Source: Bacteroidia bacterium
GTDB lineage: Bacteria; Bacteroidota; Bacteroidia; B-17B0; Aurantibacillaceae
Direction: 5' to 3'
Assembly (NCBI GenBank): GCA_021740825.1
Contig: JAIOZA010000018.1
Location: forward strand, 1 to 59,733
DNA: 59,733 nt
A program made the position numbers and the translations under genes. Under the pieces are notes generated by a model. That model saw only the letters and a list, made by a program, of their open reading frames with translations. It searched no databases and had not been told where the DNA came from. Below are positions 45,275-53,819 of the stretch, piece by piece. Numbering within the stretch: position 1 is the first letter of the stretch; each line of letters opens with the position of its first letter.

Positions 45275-46417
45275 ATGCACAAAAATTACATAACGCCAAG
45301 TTTTAGTTTTTGGGAAAATAATATCTACTTTAATAATATTGACCTAATTATTGTAGGAAGTGGGATTGTAGGTTTAAGTGCGGCTATTTCTTATATCGAA
45401 AAAAATAAAAAAGCGAAAGTAGTTGTACTAGAGAGAGGTGTTTTGCCTCACGGAGCTAGTACAAAAAATGCAGGATTTGCTTGCTTTGGAAGCGTTAGTG
45501 AATTAATGGCTGACCTTGACACAAACTCTGAAGATAAAGTATGGGCCACGGTGGAAATGAGAATAAAAGGATTAGAGATTTTAAGAAAACGTTTAGGAGA
45601 TAAACAAATTGATTATAAAGAATTTGGTGGTTATGAATTATTTGATAAGCAAAATGATTTTGATAAGTGCGCAAATTCTATAGATTATTTTAATAAAAAA
45701 CTTAAATCATTAACTGGAATTAATAACACCTATACAATTGAAAATCAAAAAATTAAATCATTTCAATTTAAGCAAATTAAAGGTTTAATTTTAAACAAAA
45801 AAGAAGGTCAACTTGATACTGGAAAAATGATGAATAATCTATTAAAGTTGGCAATTAGTAAGGGTGTTTTTATATTAAATAATGTTGATGTACTTCGTAT
45901 TAATGACATTAGTACTTCGGTGGAATTAGAAACTTCCTTAGGCGTTTTATATTCCAAAAAAGTTATTGTGGCTACAAACGGCTTTGCTAGTCAATTATTA
46001 CAATTAAGTGACGTGAAACCTGCAAGGGCACAAGTATTGATTACTAAACCGATTTTGAATTTAAAAATTAAAGGAACATTTCATTTTGATGCTGGCTATT
46101 ATTATTTTAGAAATATTGGAAATCGAGTATTATTGGGCGGTGGTCGAAATTTAGATTTTGAAAAAGAAACGACTACCAAATTTGAATTAAATGGAAAAAT
46201 ACATGCTCGATTAGAACTCATGCTTAAAAAAATAATATTGCCAGAAACTAAATTTGAAGTTGAGCATAGATGGTGTGGAATTATGGGAGTAGGAAGTGAA
46301 AAAAGTCCTATAGTTAAGAAAATTTCAGATAATGTTGTATGCGCCGTTAGGATGGGCGGTATGGGTGTTGCAATTGGTTCGCTGGTTGGCAAAATGGCAA
46401 GTAAAGAGTTAGAGTAA
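45275..46417 (+). CDS. FAD-dependent oxidoreductase (DAO/glycine oxidase family)
   Basis: A 380-residue flavoprotein. The Rossmann motif DLIIVGSGIVGLSAAISY (23-40), then VVLERG-x-LPHGASTKNAGFACFGS with the FAD-linked region, and the C-terminal HRWCGIMGVGSEKSPIV...MGGMGVAIGS segment, place it in the D-amino-acid oxidase/glycine oxidase (DAO) family. The AGFACFG stretch with Cys is characteristic of many Bacteroidota members. No signal peptide. The substrate (an amino acid or related amine) is unknown. Confidence 0.88.
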   Translation: MHKNYITPSFSFWENNIYFNNIDLIIVGSGIVGLSAAISYIEKNKKAKVVVLERGVLPHGASTKNAGFACFGSVSELMADLDTNSEDKVWATVEMRIKGLEILRKRLGDKQIDYKEFGGYELFDKQNDFDKCANSIDYFNKKLKSLTGINNTYTIENQKIKSFQFKQIKGLILNKKEGQLDTGKMMNNLLKLAISKGVFILNNVDVLRINDISTSVELETSLGVLYSKKVIVATNGFASQLLQLSDVKPARAQVLITKPILNLKIKGTFHFDAGYYYFRNIGNRVLLGGGRNLDFEKETTTKFELNGKIHARLELMLKKIILPETKFEVEHRWCGIMGVGSEKSPIVKKISDNVVCAVRMGGMGVAIGSLVGKMASKELE

Positions 46418-46521
46418 GAAAAATTACTATTTAACATAATATTAATTATAGGTAAAAAAAGAATTGTTAAAATTAAATTAAAAAAAAGTAATTATATAAT
46501 TTCATAAACGGGTAAAATGAC

Positions 46522-46529
46522 TACTTTTG
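46522..46529 (+). promoter_or_regulatory. candidate -7 box of queA
   Basis: TACTTTTG, an exact TAnnTTTG, 82 bp upstream of the queA ATG. A possible leader of about 75 nt would follow. No matching -33 element is clear. Confidence 0.4.
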
Positions 46530-46611
46530 CAAACTATTATTACTAATCCCGTAAGATTATGAAATAGCTTTCGAGCATATTTCATTCTGTCTTATTAAAA
46601 TTATAACAGAT

Positions 46612-47661
46612 ATGAAACTATCCATGTTCAAATTTAATCTGCCAAAAGAATTGTTGGCAGAACATCCAGCAAAAAATCGTGATGAAAGCAAATTAATGAT
46701 TGTTGACAGAGCAACTGGTAAAATATCTCATAAAAAATTTAAAGATTTAATAAATTACTTTGGCGATGGTGATGTTATGATTTTAAATGACACAAAAGTT
46801 TTTCCAGCCCGCATGTATGGTAATAAAGAAAAAACAGGCGCTAAAATTGAGGTGTTTTTGTTACGTGAACTTAATGCTGAAAGCCGCTTATGGGACGTTT
46901 TAGTTGATCCTGCTCGTAAAATTCGAATTGGAAACAAATTATATTTTGGAGATAATGATAATGTTGTAGCAGAAGTAATTGATAATACAACATCTCGCGG
47001 AAGAACTTTAAGATTTTTATTTGATGGTCCGTATGATGAATTTAGAAAAGCGCTTTATGATTTAGGTGAAACGCCTTTACCAAAATATATCAAGCGTGCG
47101 GTTGAAGAAAGTGATATTGAGCGCTATCAAACTGTTTTTGCCAAGCACGAAGGCGCTGTAGCTGCTCCTACTGCTGGCTTGCATTTTAGTCGAGAATTAT
47201 TAAAACGGTTAGAAATTAAAGGAGTTAATTACGCAAATGTAACTTTGCATATTGGATTAGGCACATTTAGGATGGTAGAAGTTGAAGATTTAACAAAACA
47301 TAAAATGGATAGCGAAGAAGCTATTATTACAGAAGAATCTTGTAAAATTATTAATGCAGGTAAAGATAAAAAGAAAAAAGTTTGTGCAGTGGGAACAACT
47401 GTTATGCGCGCTTTAGAATCGTCTGTGTCAACTACCGGACATGTAAATCCGTATAATGGTTGGACTAATAAATTTATTTTTCCTCCATACGATTTTTCTG
47501 TTGCAAATTGTATGATTACCAATTTTCATATGCCTGAATCAACATTACTGATGCAAGTTGCAGCATTTGGAGGGTATGATTTAGTAATGAAAGCTTATAA
47601 AGAAGCGATCAAAGAAAAGTATCGTTTCTATTCTTACGGAGACGCGATGTTAATTTTGTAA
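46612..47661 (+). CDS. queA: S-adenosylmethionine:tRNA ribosyltransferase-isomerase
   Basis: A 349-residue enzyme of queuosine synthesis that transfers the ribosyl moiety of SAM to 7-aminomethyl-7-deazaguanine in tRNA. Recognised from [23 protein letters not shown], the [15 protein letters not shown] block, [13 protein letters not shown], and [15 protein letters not shown], all conserved QueA signatures. Length is normal. The start follows a leader with a promoter-like box, and a strong terminator follows the stop. Confidence 0.98.
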   Translation: MKLSMFKFNLPKELLAEHPAKNRDESKLMIVDRATGKISHKKFKDLINYFGDGDVMILNDTKVFPARMYGNKEKTGAKIEVFLLRELNAESRLWDVLVDPARKIRIGNKLYFGDNDNVVAEVIDNTTSRGRTLRFLFDGPYDEFRKALYDLGETPLPKYIKRAVEESDIERYQTVFAKHEGAVAAPTAGLHFSRELLKRLEIKGVNYANVTLHIGLGTFRMVEVEDLTKHKMDSEEAIITEESCKIINAGKDKKKKVCAVGTTVMRALESSVSTTGHVNPYNGWTNKFIFPPYDFSVANCMITNFHMPESTLLMQVAAFGGYDLVMKAYKEAIKEKYRFYSYGDAMLIL

Positions 47662-47680
47662 TTCAAAAATGGACTAAACT

Positions 47681-47716
47681 AAAAAAGAGCCATAACAATT
47701 GTTGTGGCTCTTTTTT
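47681..47716 (+). terminator. terminator of queA
   Basis: A long hairpin, AAAAAAGAGCCATAACAA paired with TTGTTGTGGCTCTTTTTT (one T-G wobble), with almost no loop, ending in T6, 20 bp after queA. Confidence 0.88.
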
Positions 47717-47751
47717 CTAAAAAATTACTTCAATAAAAAACAATTAACTGA

Positions 47752-48405
47752 ATGTATAATCTCACTCTAAAAGTCTTTATTTCTTTTCTCATTTTTATTG
47801 TATTTTCCAATACTGCAAATGCGCAAAGTAAAGACACCATTTTATTAATGAATGGTAATATTGTTGTTGAAAAAGTATTGGATACAGTTATTGGGGCTGT
47901 TACAATTGTTGATCCACTTAACGCATCAAAAAAATTACATTACGAGTATGATCAAATTTATTGCGTAAAATATGGCGTAGGATTTACTGATTATTACTAC
48001 ATCCAAGATACTATTCGGGGAAATTATTTTACTAGAGATGAGATGTTATTCTACATTTATGGGGAGCGTGATGCGCGCAAAGGATTTAAAGCTCGCGGTG
48101 CATTAATTGGAGCTGGAATTACTGGTTTAATTTCGGGGGGGATTGGATTGTGGTTTGCTCCTATATTTCCTTATGGTTACATGGCATTAACTGGAATTCC
48201 AAAAGTAAAAATAAAACATCGCACAATTAGCAATCCTTATTATATAGATCATGATGCGTACCTTTTAGGATATGAACGGGTATCAAGAACAAAAAGAAGA
48301 ATTCAAGCGCTTATTGGTGGAACTATAGGTTTAGCTGCAGGATACGGATTATATTTTGGCGTTTTAAAAGACAAATTACCAAGCACATTAAAGCTTAGAT
48401 TTTAA
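47752..48405 (+). CDS. exported membrane protein of unknown function
   Basis: 217 residues. A signal peptide (1-25, ending in NANAQ) is followed by a beta-rich segment starting SKDTILLMNGNIVVEKVLDT that reads like the start of a Bacteroidota envelope family. Two glycine-rich hydrophobic stretches (about 121-150, GALIGAGITGLISGGIGLWF, and 188-206, LIGGTIGLAAGYGLYFG) resemble glycine-zipper membrane segments. I do not recognise a characterised family. It stands after the queA terminator with its own short upstream region. Confidence 0.65.
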   Translation: MYNLTLKVFISFLIFIVFSNTANAQSKDTILLMNGNIVVEKVLDTVIGAVTIVDPLNASKKLHYEYDQIYCVKYGVGFTDYYYIQDTIRGNYFTRDEMLFYIYGERDARKGFKARGALIGAGITGLISGGIGLWFAPIFPYGYMALTGIPKVKIKHRTISNPYYIDHDAYLLGYERVSRTKRRIQALIGGTIGLAAGYGLYFGVLKDKLPSTLKLRF

Positions 48406-48424
48406 TAATACTTAACGCTCTAAA

Positions 48425-48461
48425 TTTAAGATTATACTAAAATTAATTAACTAATCTTAAA
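48425..48461. terminator. possible convergent terminator
   Basis: A 10-bp perfect stem TTTAAGATTA/TAATCTTAAA with a 17-nt loop between the convergent genes at 48405 and 48457. The right arm includes the GNAT stop codon. AT-rich, so only moderately convincing. Confidence 0.35.
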
Positions 48462-48945
48462 AGGTATTTCTTACCATTACAAAATCATTCATCTGATAAC
48501 CATTTCCAATATCAAAATCCTCTACTCTATCGATTTTAAATTTATTTTTAAAGTAAAAATTTATTGATTTAAAGTTTTGTCTATTTACAGTTAGAGTAAA
48601 AGAAGTAGGTTTTATTTTCTGAACTAACACATTAAGTACATCGCTTCCAATACCACTATTAGATTTTTGTTGATTTATGTAAAATTTATGAATAAAATAA
48701 TCTTGCTGATTAAAGGAACTTATGGAAATAAATCCTAAAATGTCCTGCCCATTTTCAATTAAATAAAACTCATGTTTTTTTTCATTTAATTGTTCCAATA
48801 AACTGTTTTGGTTATATATCTCAGCCAACATATAATCAACTTGCTCCTGACCAACAATTTCAACATAGTGTTCATTCCATATTGTATAAGCTAATTCAGC
48901 TATCTTTTCTAAATCTTTTTCATTTGCTTTAATTAAGTGAACCAT
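48457..48945 (-). CDS. GNAT family N-acetyltransferase
   Basis: A 162-residue acetyltransferase of the GNAT superfamily. The acetyl-CoA-binding motif region is FYINQQKSNSGIGSDVLNVLV (about 109-129), after the beta4 strand DILGFISI, with FTLTVNRQNFKSINFYFKNKF forming motif B. The N-terminus MVHLIKANEKDLEKIAELAYTIWNEHY is typical. Its start codon lies 45 bp from the smpB start and transcribes away from it. Substrate unknown. Confidence 0.9.
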   Translation of the reverse strand: MVHLIKANEKDLEKIAELAYTIWNEHYVEIVGQEQVDYMLAEIYNQNSLLEQLNEKKHEFYLIENGQDILGFISISSFNQQDYFIHKFYINQQKSNSGIGSDVLNVLVQKIKPTSFTLTVNRQNFKSINFYFKNKFKIDRVEDFDIGNGYQMNDFVMVRNTF

Positions 48946-48990
48946 ATCCGAAATAAATTTTATGTATCTTTACAAACTAAAGTTAGGCAA

Positions 48991-49449
48991 TTGAAACCGA
49001 TTATACAGCAAAAAATAACAATCAAAAACCGACGAGCTAGCTTTGATTATAGTTTTATTGAAAAATATATTGCCGGAATTGTATTAGTTGGAACCGAAAT
49101 AAAATCAATTCGAGAAGGAAAAGCGTCCCTAGTTGATAGTTATTGCTATTTTAGAAATGGAGAATTATTTATAAAAAGTTTAAACATTAGTATTTATACG
49201 GAAGGTAATTTATATAACCACGAACCAACTAGGGAACGAAAGCTCCTACTTAATAAACAAGAATTGAATAAGTTGCAAAAAAAAATGATGGATAAAGGTT
49301 TAACAATTATACCTACACTTTTATTTACATCTGATTCAGGTTACGCCAAAGTGGAAATTGCTGTTGCAAAAGGAAAAAAAATATTTGATAAACGCGACGA
49401 TTTAAAAACGAAAGACTTAAATAGAGAGTTAGATAGAAAATTTAAATAA
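48991..49449 (+). CDS. smpB: SsrA-binding protein SmpB (TTG start)
   Basis: SmpB binds tmRNA and delivers it to stalled ribosomes. Diagnostic blocks are RRASFDYSFIEKYIAGIVLVGTEIKSIREGKASL, SYCYFRNGELFI, HEPTRERKLLLNKQEL, and the basic tail KGKKIFDKRDDLKTKDLNRELDRKF. No ATG lies near the family N-terminus. The frame can open at a GTG (48937), but that lies inside the divergent GNAT gene and before a TATCTTTA promoter-like box (48965-48972). The TTG at 48991 gives M-KPIIQQKITIKNRRASF, the expected SmpB length (152 residues), so I use it. Confidence 0.93.
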   Translation: MKPIIQQKITIKNRRASFDYSFIEKYIAGIVLVGTEIKSIREGKASLVDSYCYFRNGELFIKSLNISIYTEGNLYNHEPTRERKLLLNKQELNKLQKKMMDKGLTIIPTLLFTSDSGYAKVEIAVAKGKKIFDKRDDLKTKDLNRELDRKFK

Positions 49450-49479
49450 TAAATTAATTTTACTAAAACACTTACTTAA

Positions 49480-49887
49480 ATGAAAAAAATATTTTTTTTA
49501 GCTTCGGTTATTAGTTTAGCTTGCACATCTTGTAAATCAAAAAAGGAAGTTTCAAAAACCATCGAAAATCCTGCAAATACTGCTTCGAGCTTAGCAGCAA
49601 CTCCAACTAGTTATAGATTAATTGTTTCTTTTATTAGTAAAGGAGCAGGTCCTGATTCAGAAAAAATTAAATCCTTTTTAGCTTACACTGACGGGCATCC
49701 AAAAAAGCCCGCTTATCAAACAATAGCATGGGGTCGAGAGGGTGAAGTGGATTACTGCTTTACATTGTCTGAATTAACGTCAAAAAAAGATTTAGTTGGT
49801 TTTATTGAATATATTAAAAGAATAGGCGCCGGAAACGATATGATTATTATATCTGAAAATGCAGAATGCCTGCATAAAAGCAGGTAG
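49480..49887 (+). CDS. small putative lipoprotein of unknown function
   Basis: 135 residues. The N-terminus MKKIFFLASVISLACTSCKSKK is a lipoprotein-like signal with two candidate lipidated cysteines (15 and 18), neither with a perfect lipobox. A short Lys/Thr/Ala-rich linker follows, then a globular part of about 90 residues (YRLIVSFISKGAGPDSEKI, FLAYTDGHPKKPAYQTIAWGREGEVDYCF, ELTSKKDLVGFIEYIKRI). The mature part is conserved-looking but I do not recognise it. It follows smpB by 30 bp and precedes pckA by about 150 bp. Confidence 0.7.
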   Translation: MKKIFFLASVISLACTSCKSKKEVSKTIENPANTASSLAATPTSYRLIVSFISKGAGPDSEKIKSFLAYTDGHPKKPAYQTIAWGREGEVDYCFTLSELTSKKDLVGFIEYIKRIGAGNDMIIISENAECLHKSR

Positions 49888-49997
49888 TTTTATAGATTTA
49901 TTTAAAAATCTTATTTGTTTAGATTATTTTTCAACAAAAATGATGTTTTTATATCAAAATTGTGGAAAATCGAACAAAATACACTTCGATTTTTTAG

Positions 49998-50005
49998 TAT
50001 TTTTG
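49998..50005 (+). promoter_or_regulatory. candidate -7 box of pckA
   Basis: TATTTTTG, an exact TAnnTTTG, 30 bp upstream of the pckA ATG; the upstream -33 position shows no TTTG. Confidence 0.45.
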
Positions 50006-50035
50006 CACCCTAACTAAAACTTAAATTCTTTTATA

Positions 50036-51649
50036 ATGAATGAAATTGGATTTAAAGCACAAGATGCTTCTGTTGCCCAATTAGGCTTATCAAACGTTGA
50101 AATGGCTTACTGGAATTTACCACCATCTGAACTAGTAGAAGAAACTATAGTTCGTGGTCAAGGTGTTTTAACTGATGTTGGTGCTTTAGCAATTGATACT
50201 GGTGAATTTACAGGTCGTTCTCCAAAAGATAAATTTGTGGTTTACGATGAAAACACGAAAGATAACGTTTGGTGGGGAGATGTAAACAATCGTTTTGAAT
50301 CTGATAAATTTGATTCGTTGCATAATCGTATGCTTGCCTATTTAGGTAATAAAGAAATTTGGGTGAGAGATTCATATGCATGTGCAGACCCATCATTTAG
50401 AATAAATATTCGTGTGGTTACTGAAACTCCATGGAGTAATTTATTTGCTTACAATCTTTTTTTACGTCCCACTGCAGATGAAATTAAAAATTTTAAGCAT
50501 GATTGGCTAATTATTAATGCTCCTGGTTTTATAGCTGACCCTAATATTGACGGGACTCGCCAACATAACTTTGCGATTATTAATTTTACTAAAAAAACTA
50601 TTTTAATTGGTGGAACTGGTTATACAGGAGAAATAAAAAAATCAATATTTGCTGTTTTAAATTATATTTTACCTCATGAGAAAAAAGTGCTTTCGATGCA
50701 CTGCTCTGCCAACATTGGTAAAGATGGCGATACTGCTATTTTCTTTGGATTATCTGGAACTGGCAAAACAACATTATCTGCCGATCCTAATCGTAAATTA
50801 ATTGGTGATGATGAGCATGGTTGGGCTGATAATTCAGTATTTAATTTTGAAGGTGGTTGTTATGCAAAGTGCGTTGACTTAACTGCCGAAAAAGAACCTC
50901 AAATTTTTAATGCCATTAAGTTTGGGTCACTTTTAGAAAATATTAATTTTGATGAAGGCACAACTACCGTTAATTATTCTGATATTTCTCGCACTGAAAA
51001 TACACGCGTAAGTTATCCAGCTAATTATATTGATAACGCTGTAACACCAGCCGTAGGAGAAATTCCAAAAAATATTTTCTTTTTAACTTGCGATGCATTT
51101 GGGGTTTTACCTCCAATCTCTAAATTAAATACAGGCCAGGCTATGTACAATTTTATCTCCGGTTATACCGCCAAAGTAGCTGGAACTGAAATGGGAATTA
51201 CTGAGCCCACAACTACTTTTTCAGCTTGTTTTGGTAAAGCATTTTTACCGTTACATCCTACAAAATATGCGGAGTTATTAGGAGAAAAGTTAAAAAAGCA
51301 CAATGTAAATGTTTGGCTACTAAATACTGGCTGGGTTGGCGGAAGCTACGGAGTTGGTAGTAGAATTAAATTATCGTACACACGTGCATTAATAACAGCA
51401 GCTTTAAACGGAGAATTAGATAAAGCTGAATTAGGAACAACTAATTTCTTTGGCTTAAAATTCCCAAAAACTTGTACTAATGTTCCTTCAGAAATTTTAG
51501 ATCCACGTAATTCTTGGTCTGATAAGGCTGCATACGATGCAAAAGCAAAAAACCTTGCAGAACAATTTGTCAAAAACTTCGATCAATATGCTTCTGCGGC
51601 AAATGCTGAAATTTTAGCAGCAGCTCCAAAAGTAGAACAAGAAGCTTAG
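50036..51649 (+). CDS. pckA: phosphoenolpyruvate carboxykinase (ATP)
   Basis: A 537-residue gluconeogenic enzyme converting oxaloacetate and ATP to phosphoenolpyruvate. The P-loop (kinase-1a) is GLSGTGKTTLSAD (238-250), followed by RKLIGDDEHGW (kinase-2). Other conserved segments are TGEFTGRSPKDKF, GGTGYTGEIKKSIF, MHCSANIGKD and GWVGGSYGVGSRIKLSYTRA. Length and motif order match ATP-dependent PckA rather than the GTP form. It is preceded by a Bacteroidota-type -7 box and is monocistronic by appearance. Confidence 0.98.
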   Translation: MNEIGFKAQDASVAQLGLSNVEMAYWNLPPSELVEETIVRGQGVLTDVGALAIDTGEFTGRSPKDKFVVYDENTKDNVWWGDVNNRFESDKFDSLHNRMLAYLGNKEIWVRDSYACADPSFRINIRVVTETPWSNLFAYNLFLRPTADEIKNFKHDWLIINAPGFIADPNIDGTRQHNFAIINFTKKTILIGGTGYTGEIKKSIFAVLNYILPHEKKVLSMHCSANIGKDGDTAIFFGLSGTGKTTLSADPNRKLIGDDEHGWADNSVFNFEGGCYAKCVDLTAEKEPQIFNAIKFGSLLENINFDEGTTTVNYSDISRTENTRVSYPANYIDNAVTPAVGEIPKNIFFLTCDAFGVLPPISKLNTGQAMYNFISGYTAKVAGTEMGITEPTTTFSACFGKAFLPLHPTKYAELLGEKLKKHNVNVWLLNTGWVGGSYGVGSRIKLSYTRALITAALNGELDKAELGTTNFFGLKFPKTCTNVPSEILDPRNSWSDKAAYDAKAKNLAEQFVKNFDQYASAANAEILAAAPKVEQEA

Positions 51650-51721
51650 AGAAAAAACTGATTTTTTTATCGAACTATTTCCATTATTTATTATTATGGA
51701 TAAATAAATTTTTTGCTTTTA

Positions 51722-52246
51722 TTAATTGAATATCAGCTGATACATTATTTCATCTTCAAATTGATTCAATGACACTCTGTTCCATTGTTTTTTTAAGCCA
51801 ATTTTTTCGAAACCACATTTTTCAAACAACTTAATGCTTTCGTAGTTAGTCGCATTAATGTTACAGTACAACTGATTTAAAATTAAAACACTCTTTGTAT
51901 ATTGTTTAATTACTTCAATACTTTCAATAGCATAACCATTATTTCGATATGATTCAAAAATCAATATCCCTACTCCAACCCGCAAATTCATGGGATCAAA
52001 TTCAAATAAGTCTATTGTTCCAATTGGTTGATTAGTTTCATTGAGGCAAATTAATAACCTTAATTGCTTATTTGTATAAATATCTTGTTGAGCTGATTGC
52101 AAATACAATTGTATGATATCTTTGCTAAAAGGAGCAATTGTATTACTTATTTGCCAGATAGACATATCATTTTCAAGTAAATAGATTAAATCAAGATCTG
52201 AAGAATCTAGGGCTCGAAGATAAATATGTTGAGATTTAATAAACAT
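51722..52246 (-). CDS. GNAT family N-acetyltransferase (RimJ/RimL-like)
   Basis: A 174-residue acetyltransferase. MFIKSQHIYLRALDSSDLDLIYLLEND opens the fold, PIGTIDLFEFDP is the beta4 region, and RVGVGILIFESYRNNGYAIESIEVIKQY carries the acetyl-CoA loop. CNINATNYESIKLFEKCGFEKIGLKKQW completes a RimJ/RimL-type pattern. It overlaps the upstream hypothetical gene by one base (TAATG), so the two are cotranscribed and coupled. It is convergent with pckA. Substrate unknown. Confidence 0.9.
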   Translation of the reverse strand: MFIKSQHIYLRALDSSDLDLIYLLENDMSIWQISNTIAPFSKDIIQLYLQSAQQDIYTNKQLRLLICLNETNQPIGTIDLFEFDPMNLRVGVGILIFESYRNNGYAIESIEVIKQYTKSVLILNQLYCNINATNYESIKLFEKCGFEKIGLKKQWNRVSLNQFEDEIMYQLIFN

Positions 52247-52809
52247 TATGCTTTGTTGTAATTATCACTTTCTGTTTTAATTATTTCTTGCAGTTGTTCG
52301 TTTGAGTATGTTGGCAGTGAAAAAGAATTATCTGAAATTTTATTTTTAATACCAATTCCTAAGGTAGTTGTAATGTAATTATTTTGTTTTAAACGTTCAA
52401 CTAATTCAAATAATAATTCATTTTTAAGTTCTGAAATTGCATAAAACTCTTGTATAAACAACTTAATAGGACTTAAACAAGACGCTTGGTTTACTTGTAC
52501 TTGCTTGTATTGCTGAATATAATATTGGCATATTTCTTTTTGATAATCTAAACTAAACACCGGATGCTTTTTTAGCTTAATAAATAGAGTGTCAATTTTT
52601 TTTTGCTGAATTGTTTTTAGTAAAACCTTTATATCAATATTTAACTCATGACCTTTAATAGTTAGCGAATTGTAGTTTCCATTTATTAAAATTCCAACAT
52701 GCGGTGGAGTGCGTGATGCGTGCAAAATTACAAGCCAAGTATCTTTTAACAATAAATCATGATTAAATGAATCGGTTATGTTTAATGTATAAGCACTTGA
52801 AGTAATCAT
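52246..52809 (-). CDS. protein of unknown function
   Basis: 187 residues, cytoplasmic by appearance. It begins with a beta-rich part (NITDSFNHDLLLKDTWLVILHASRTPPHVGILINGNY, with a His-Ala-Ser-Arg segment that looks conserved) and continues with a helical, Lys/Gln-rich C-terminal part. I recognise no motif or family. It is translationally coupled to the downstream GNAT gene (one-base overlap) and lies about 40 bp downstream of ppx on the same strand. Confidence 0.7.
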   Translation of the reverse strand: MITSSAYTLNITDSFNHDLLLKDTWLVILHASRTPPHVGILINGNYNSLTIKGHELNIDIKVLLKTIQQKKIDTLFIKLKKHPVFSLDYQKEICQYYIQQYKQVQVNQASCLSPIKLFIQEFYAISELKNELLFELVERLKQNNYITTTLGIGIKNKISDNSFSLPTYSNEQLQEIIKTESDNYNKA

Positions 52810-52846
52810 TGAGTCAAAGTTAAAGAAAGATATTTGATGAAAAAAA

Positions 52847-53785
52847 TTAAGAAAACGATAAACCTAATTTGTGACTTATTACTCCTTCTTTGAGAGAAAA
52901 AGTAGAAACTCGAATTGAAGAAAGATTAAGTTCTTTTAAAATAAAATCAATTAATAAAAATGAAATTACAATCATATCTACTCGCATTTCAATTAATCCT
53001 TTTATCTGTCGACGCTCATTTATTGTAGATTCTTTTATTTTTTTACTGATTGATAAATAATGATTTATTTTAACATCAAATTCTGTTTTACTATCATTAA
53101 TTTCATCGCCAGTATTAAATTCTTGCGCTATCATATCAATAACCGAATCAAAAGCGCCAGAGGAACCTATTAACTCGGTTGGTTTGAATTTGTTTGTAGC
53201 TATAAAAAGAGGCTCTAATTCGTCTCTTAAATAATTATTGAAAGTACTTATCTCGGCGCTTGTTATAGGATCGCTTAATTTAAATTTTTCTAATAAACGC
53301 GCTGCGCCAAGCAAAAAACTTTGCTTCCAAAAGATAGAGTCTTTATCTGCTAAAATAAATTCAGTGCTTCCTCCACCAATGTCCATAATTAAAGAAACTG
53401 AATTACTCATTTTAACAGCCATTCTATTTCCATAATAAATTAAATCTGCTTCCTCATTTCCATCAATTATGGTGATAGAAATATCAGTAACTTTTTTGGC
53501 TTGATTCATAAACTCCAATCCGTTTTTTGCAGTTCTGATAGCTGATGTAGCAAAAGCATATGTATTTTCAACTTGATGTTCCTTTAAATAAATTTGATAT
53601 TGCTTTAATGCTGCTATTCCTCTATTAAAAGGTACTTCAGCAATATATCCACTATTTATTGCGCCCTCTCCTAGCTTTACTGCAATTTTTGTACTGAATA
53701 TTTTTTTGAAAGTATTATTTGGTTGACGTTCAGCTATCAATAAATTAAACGTATTGGTTCCTAAATCGATAATTGCAAAAACCAT
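52847..53785 (-). CDS. ppx: Ppx/GppA family phosphatase (exopolyphosphatase)
   Basis: A 312-residue member of the actin-like ASKHA superfamily that hydrolyses polyphosphate or pppGpp. It starts with AIIDLGTNTFNLLIAE (phosphate-1 loop), has TSAIRTAKNG and IIDGNEEADLIYYG carrying the catalytic Glu, and SLIMDIGGGSTEFIL (phosphate-2 loop). It is short (no C-terminal HD domains), as is usual in Bacteroidota. First gene of a probable run with the unknown protein and the GNAT enzyme. Confidence 0.93.
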   Translation of the reverse strand: MVFAIIDLGTNTFNLLIAERQPNNTFKKIFSTKIAVKLGEGAINSGYIAEVPFNRGIAALKQYQIYLKEHQVENTYAFATSAIRTAKNGLEFMNQAKKVTDISITIIDGNEEADLIYYGNRMAVKMSNSVSLIMDIGGGSTEFILADKDSIFWKQSFLLGAARLLEKFKLSDPITSAEISTFNNYLRDELEPLFIATNKFKPTELIGSSGAFDSVIDMIAQEFNTGDEINDSKTEFDVKINHYLSISKKIKESTINERRQIKGLIEMRVDMIVISFLLIDFILKELNLSSIRVSTFSLKEGVISHKLGLSFS

Positions 53786-53819
53786 ATATTCTATTTATTA
53801 TTTATTAAAAAGATATCAC

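Noticed and set aside
51650..51721. Terminator between pckA and the convergent GNAT gene
   Set aside because: Only a 5-bp stem (TCCAT/ATGGA) is visible, too weak to call in AT-rich DNA.
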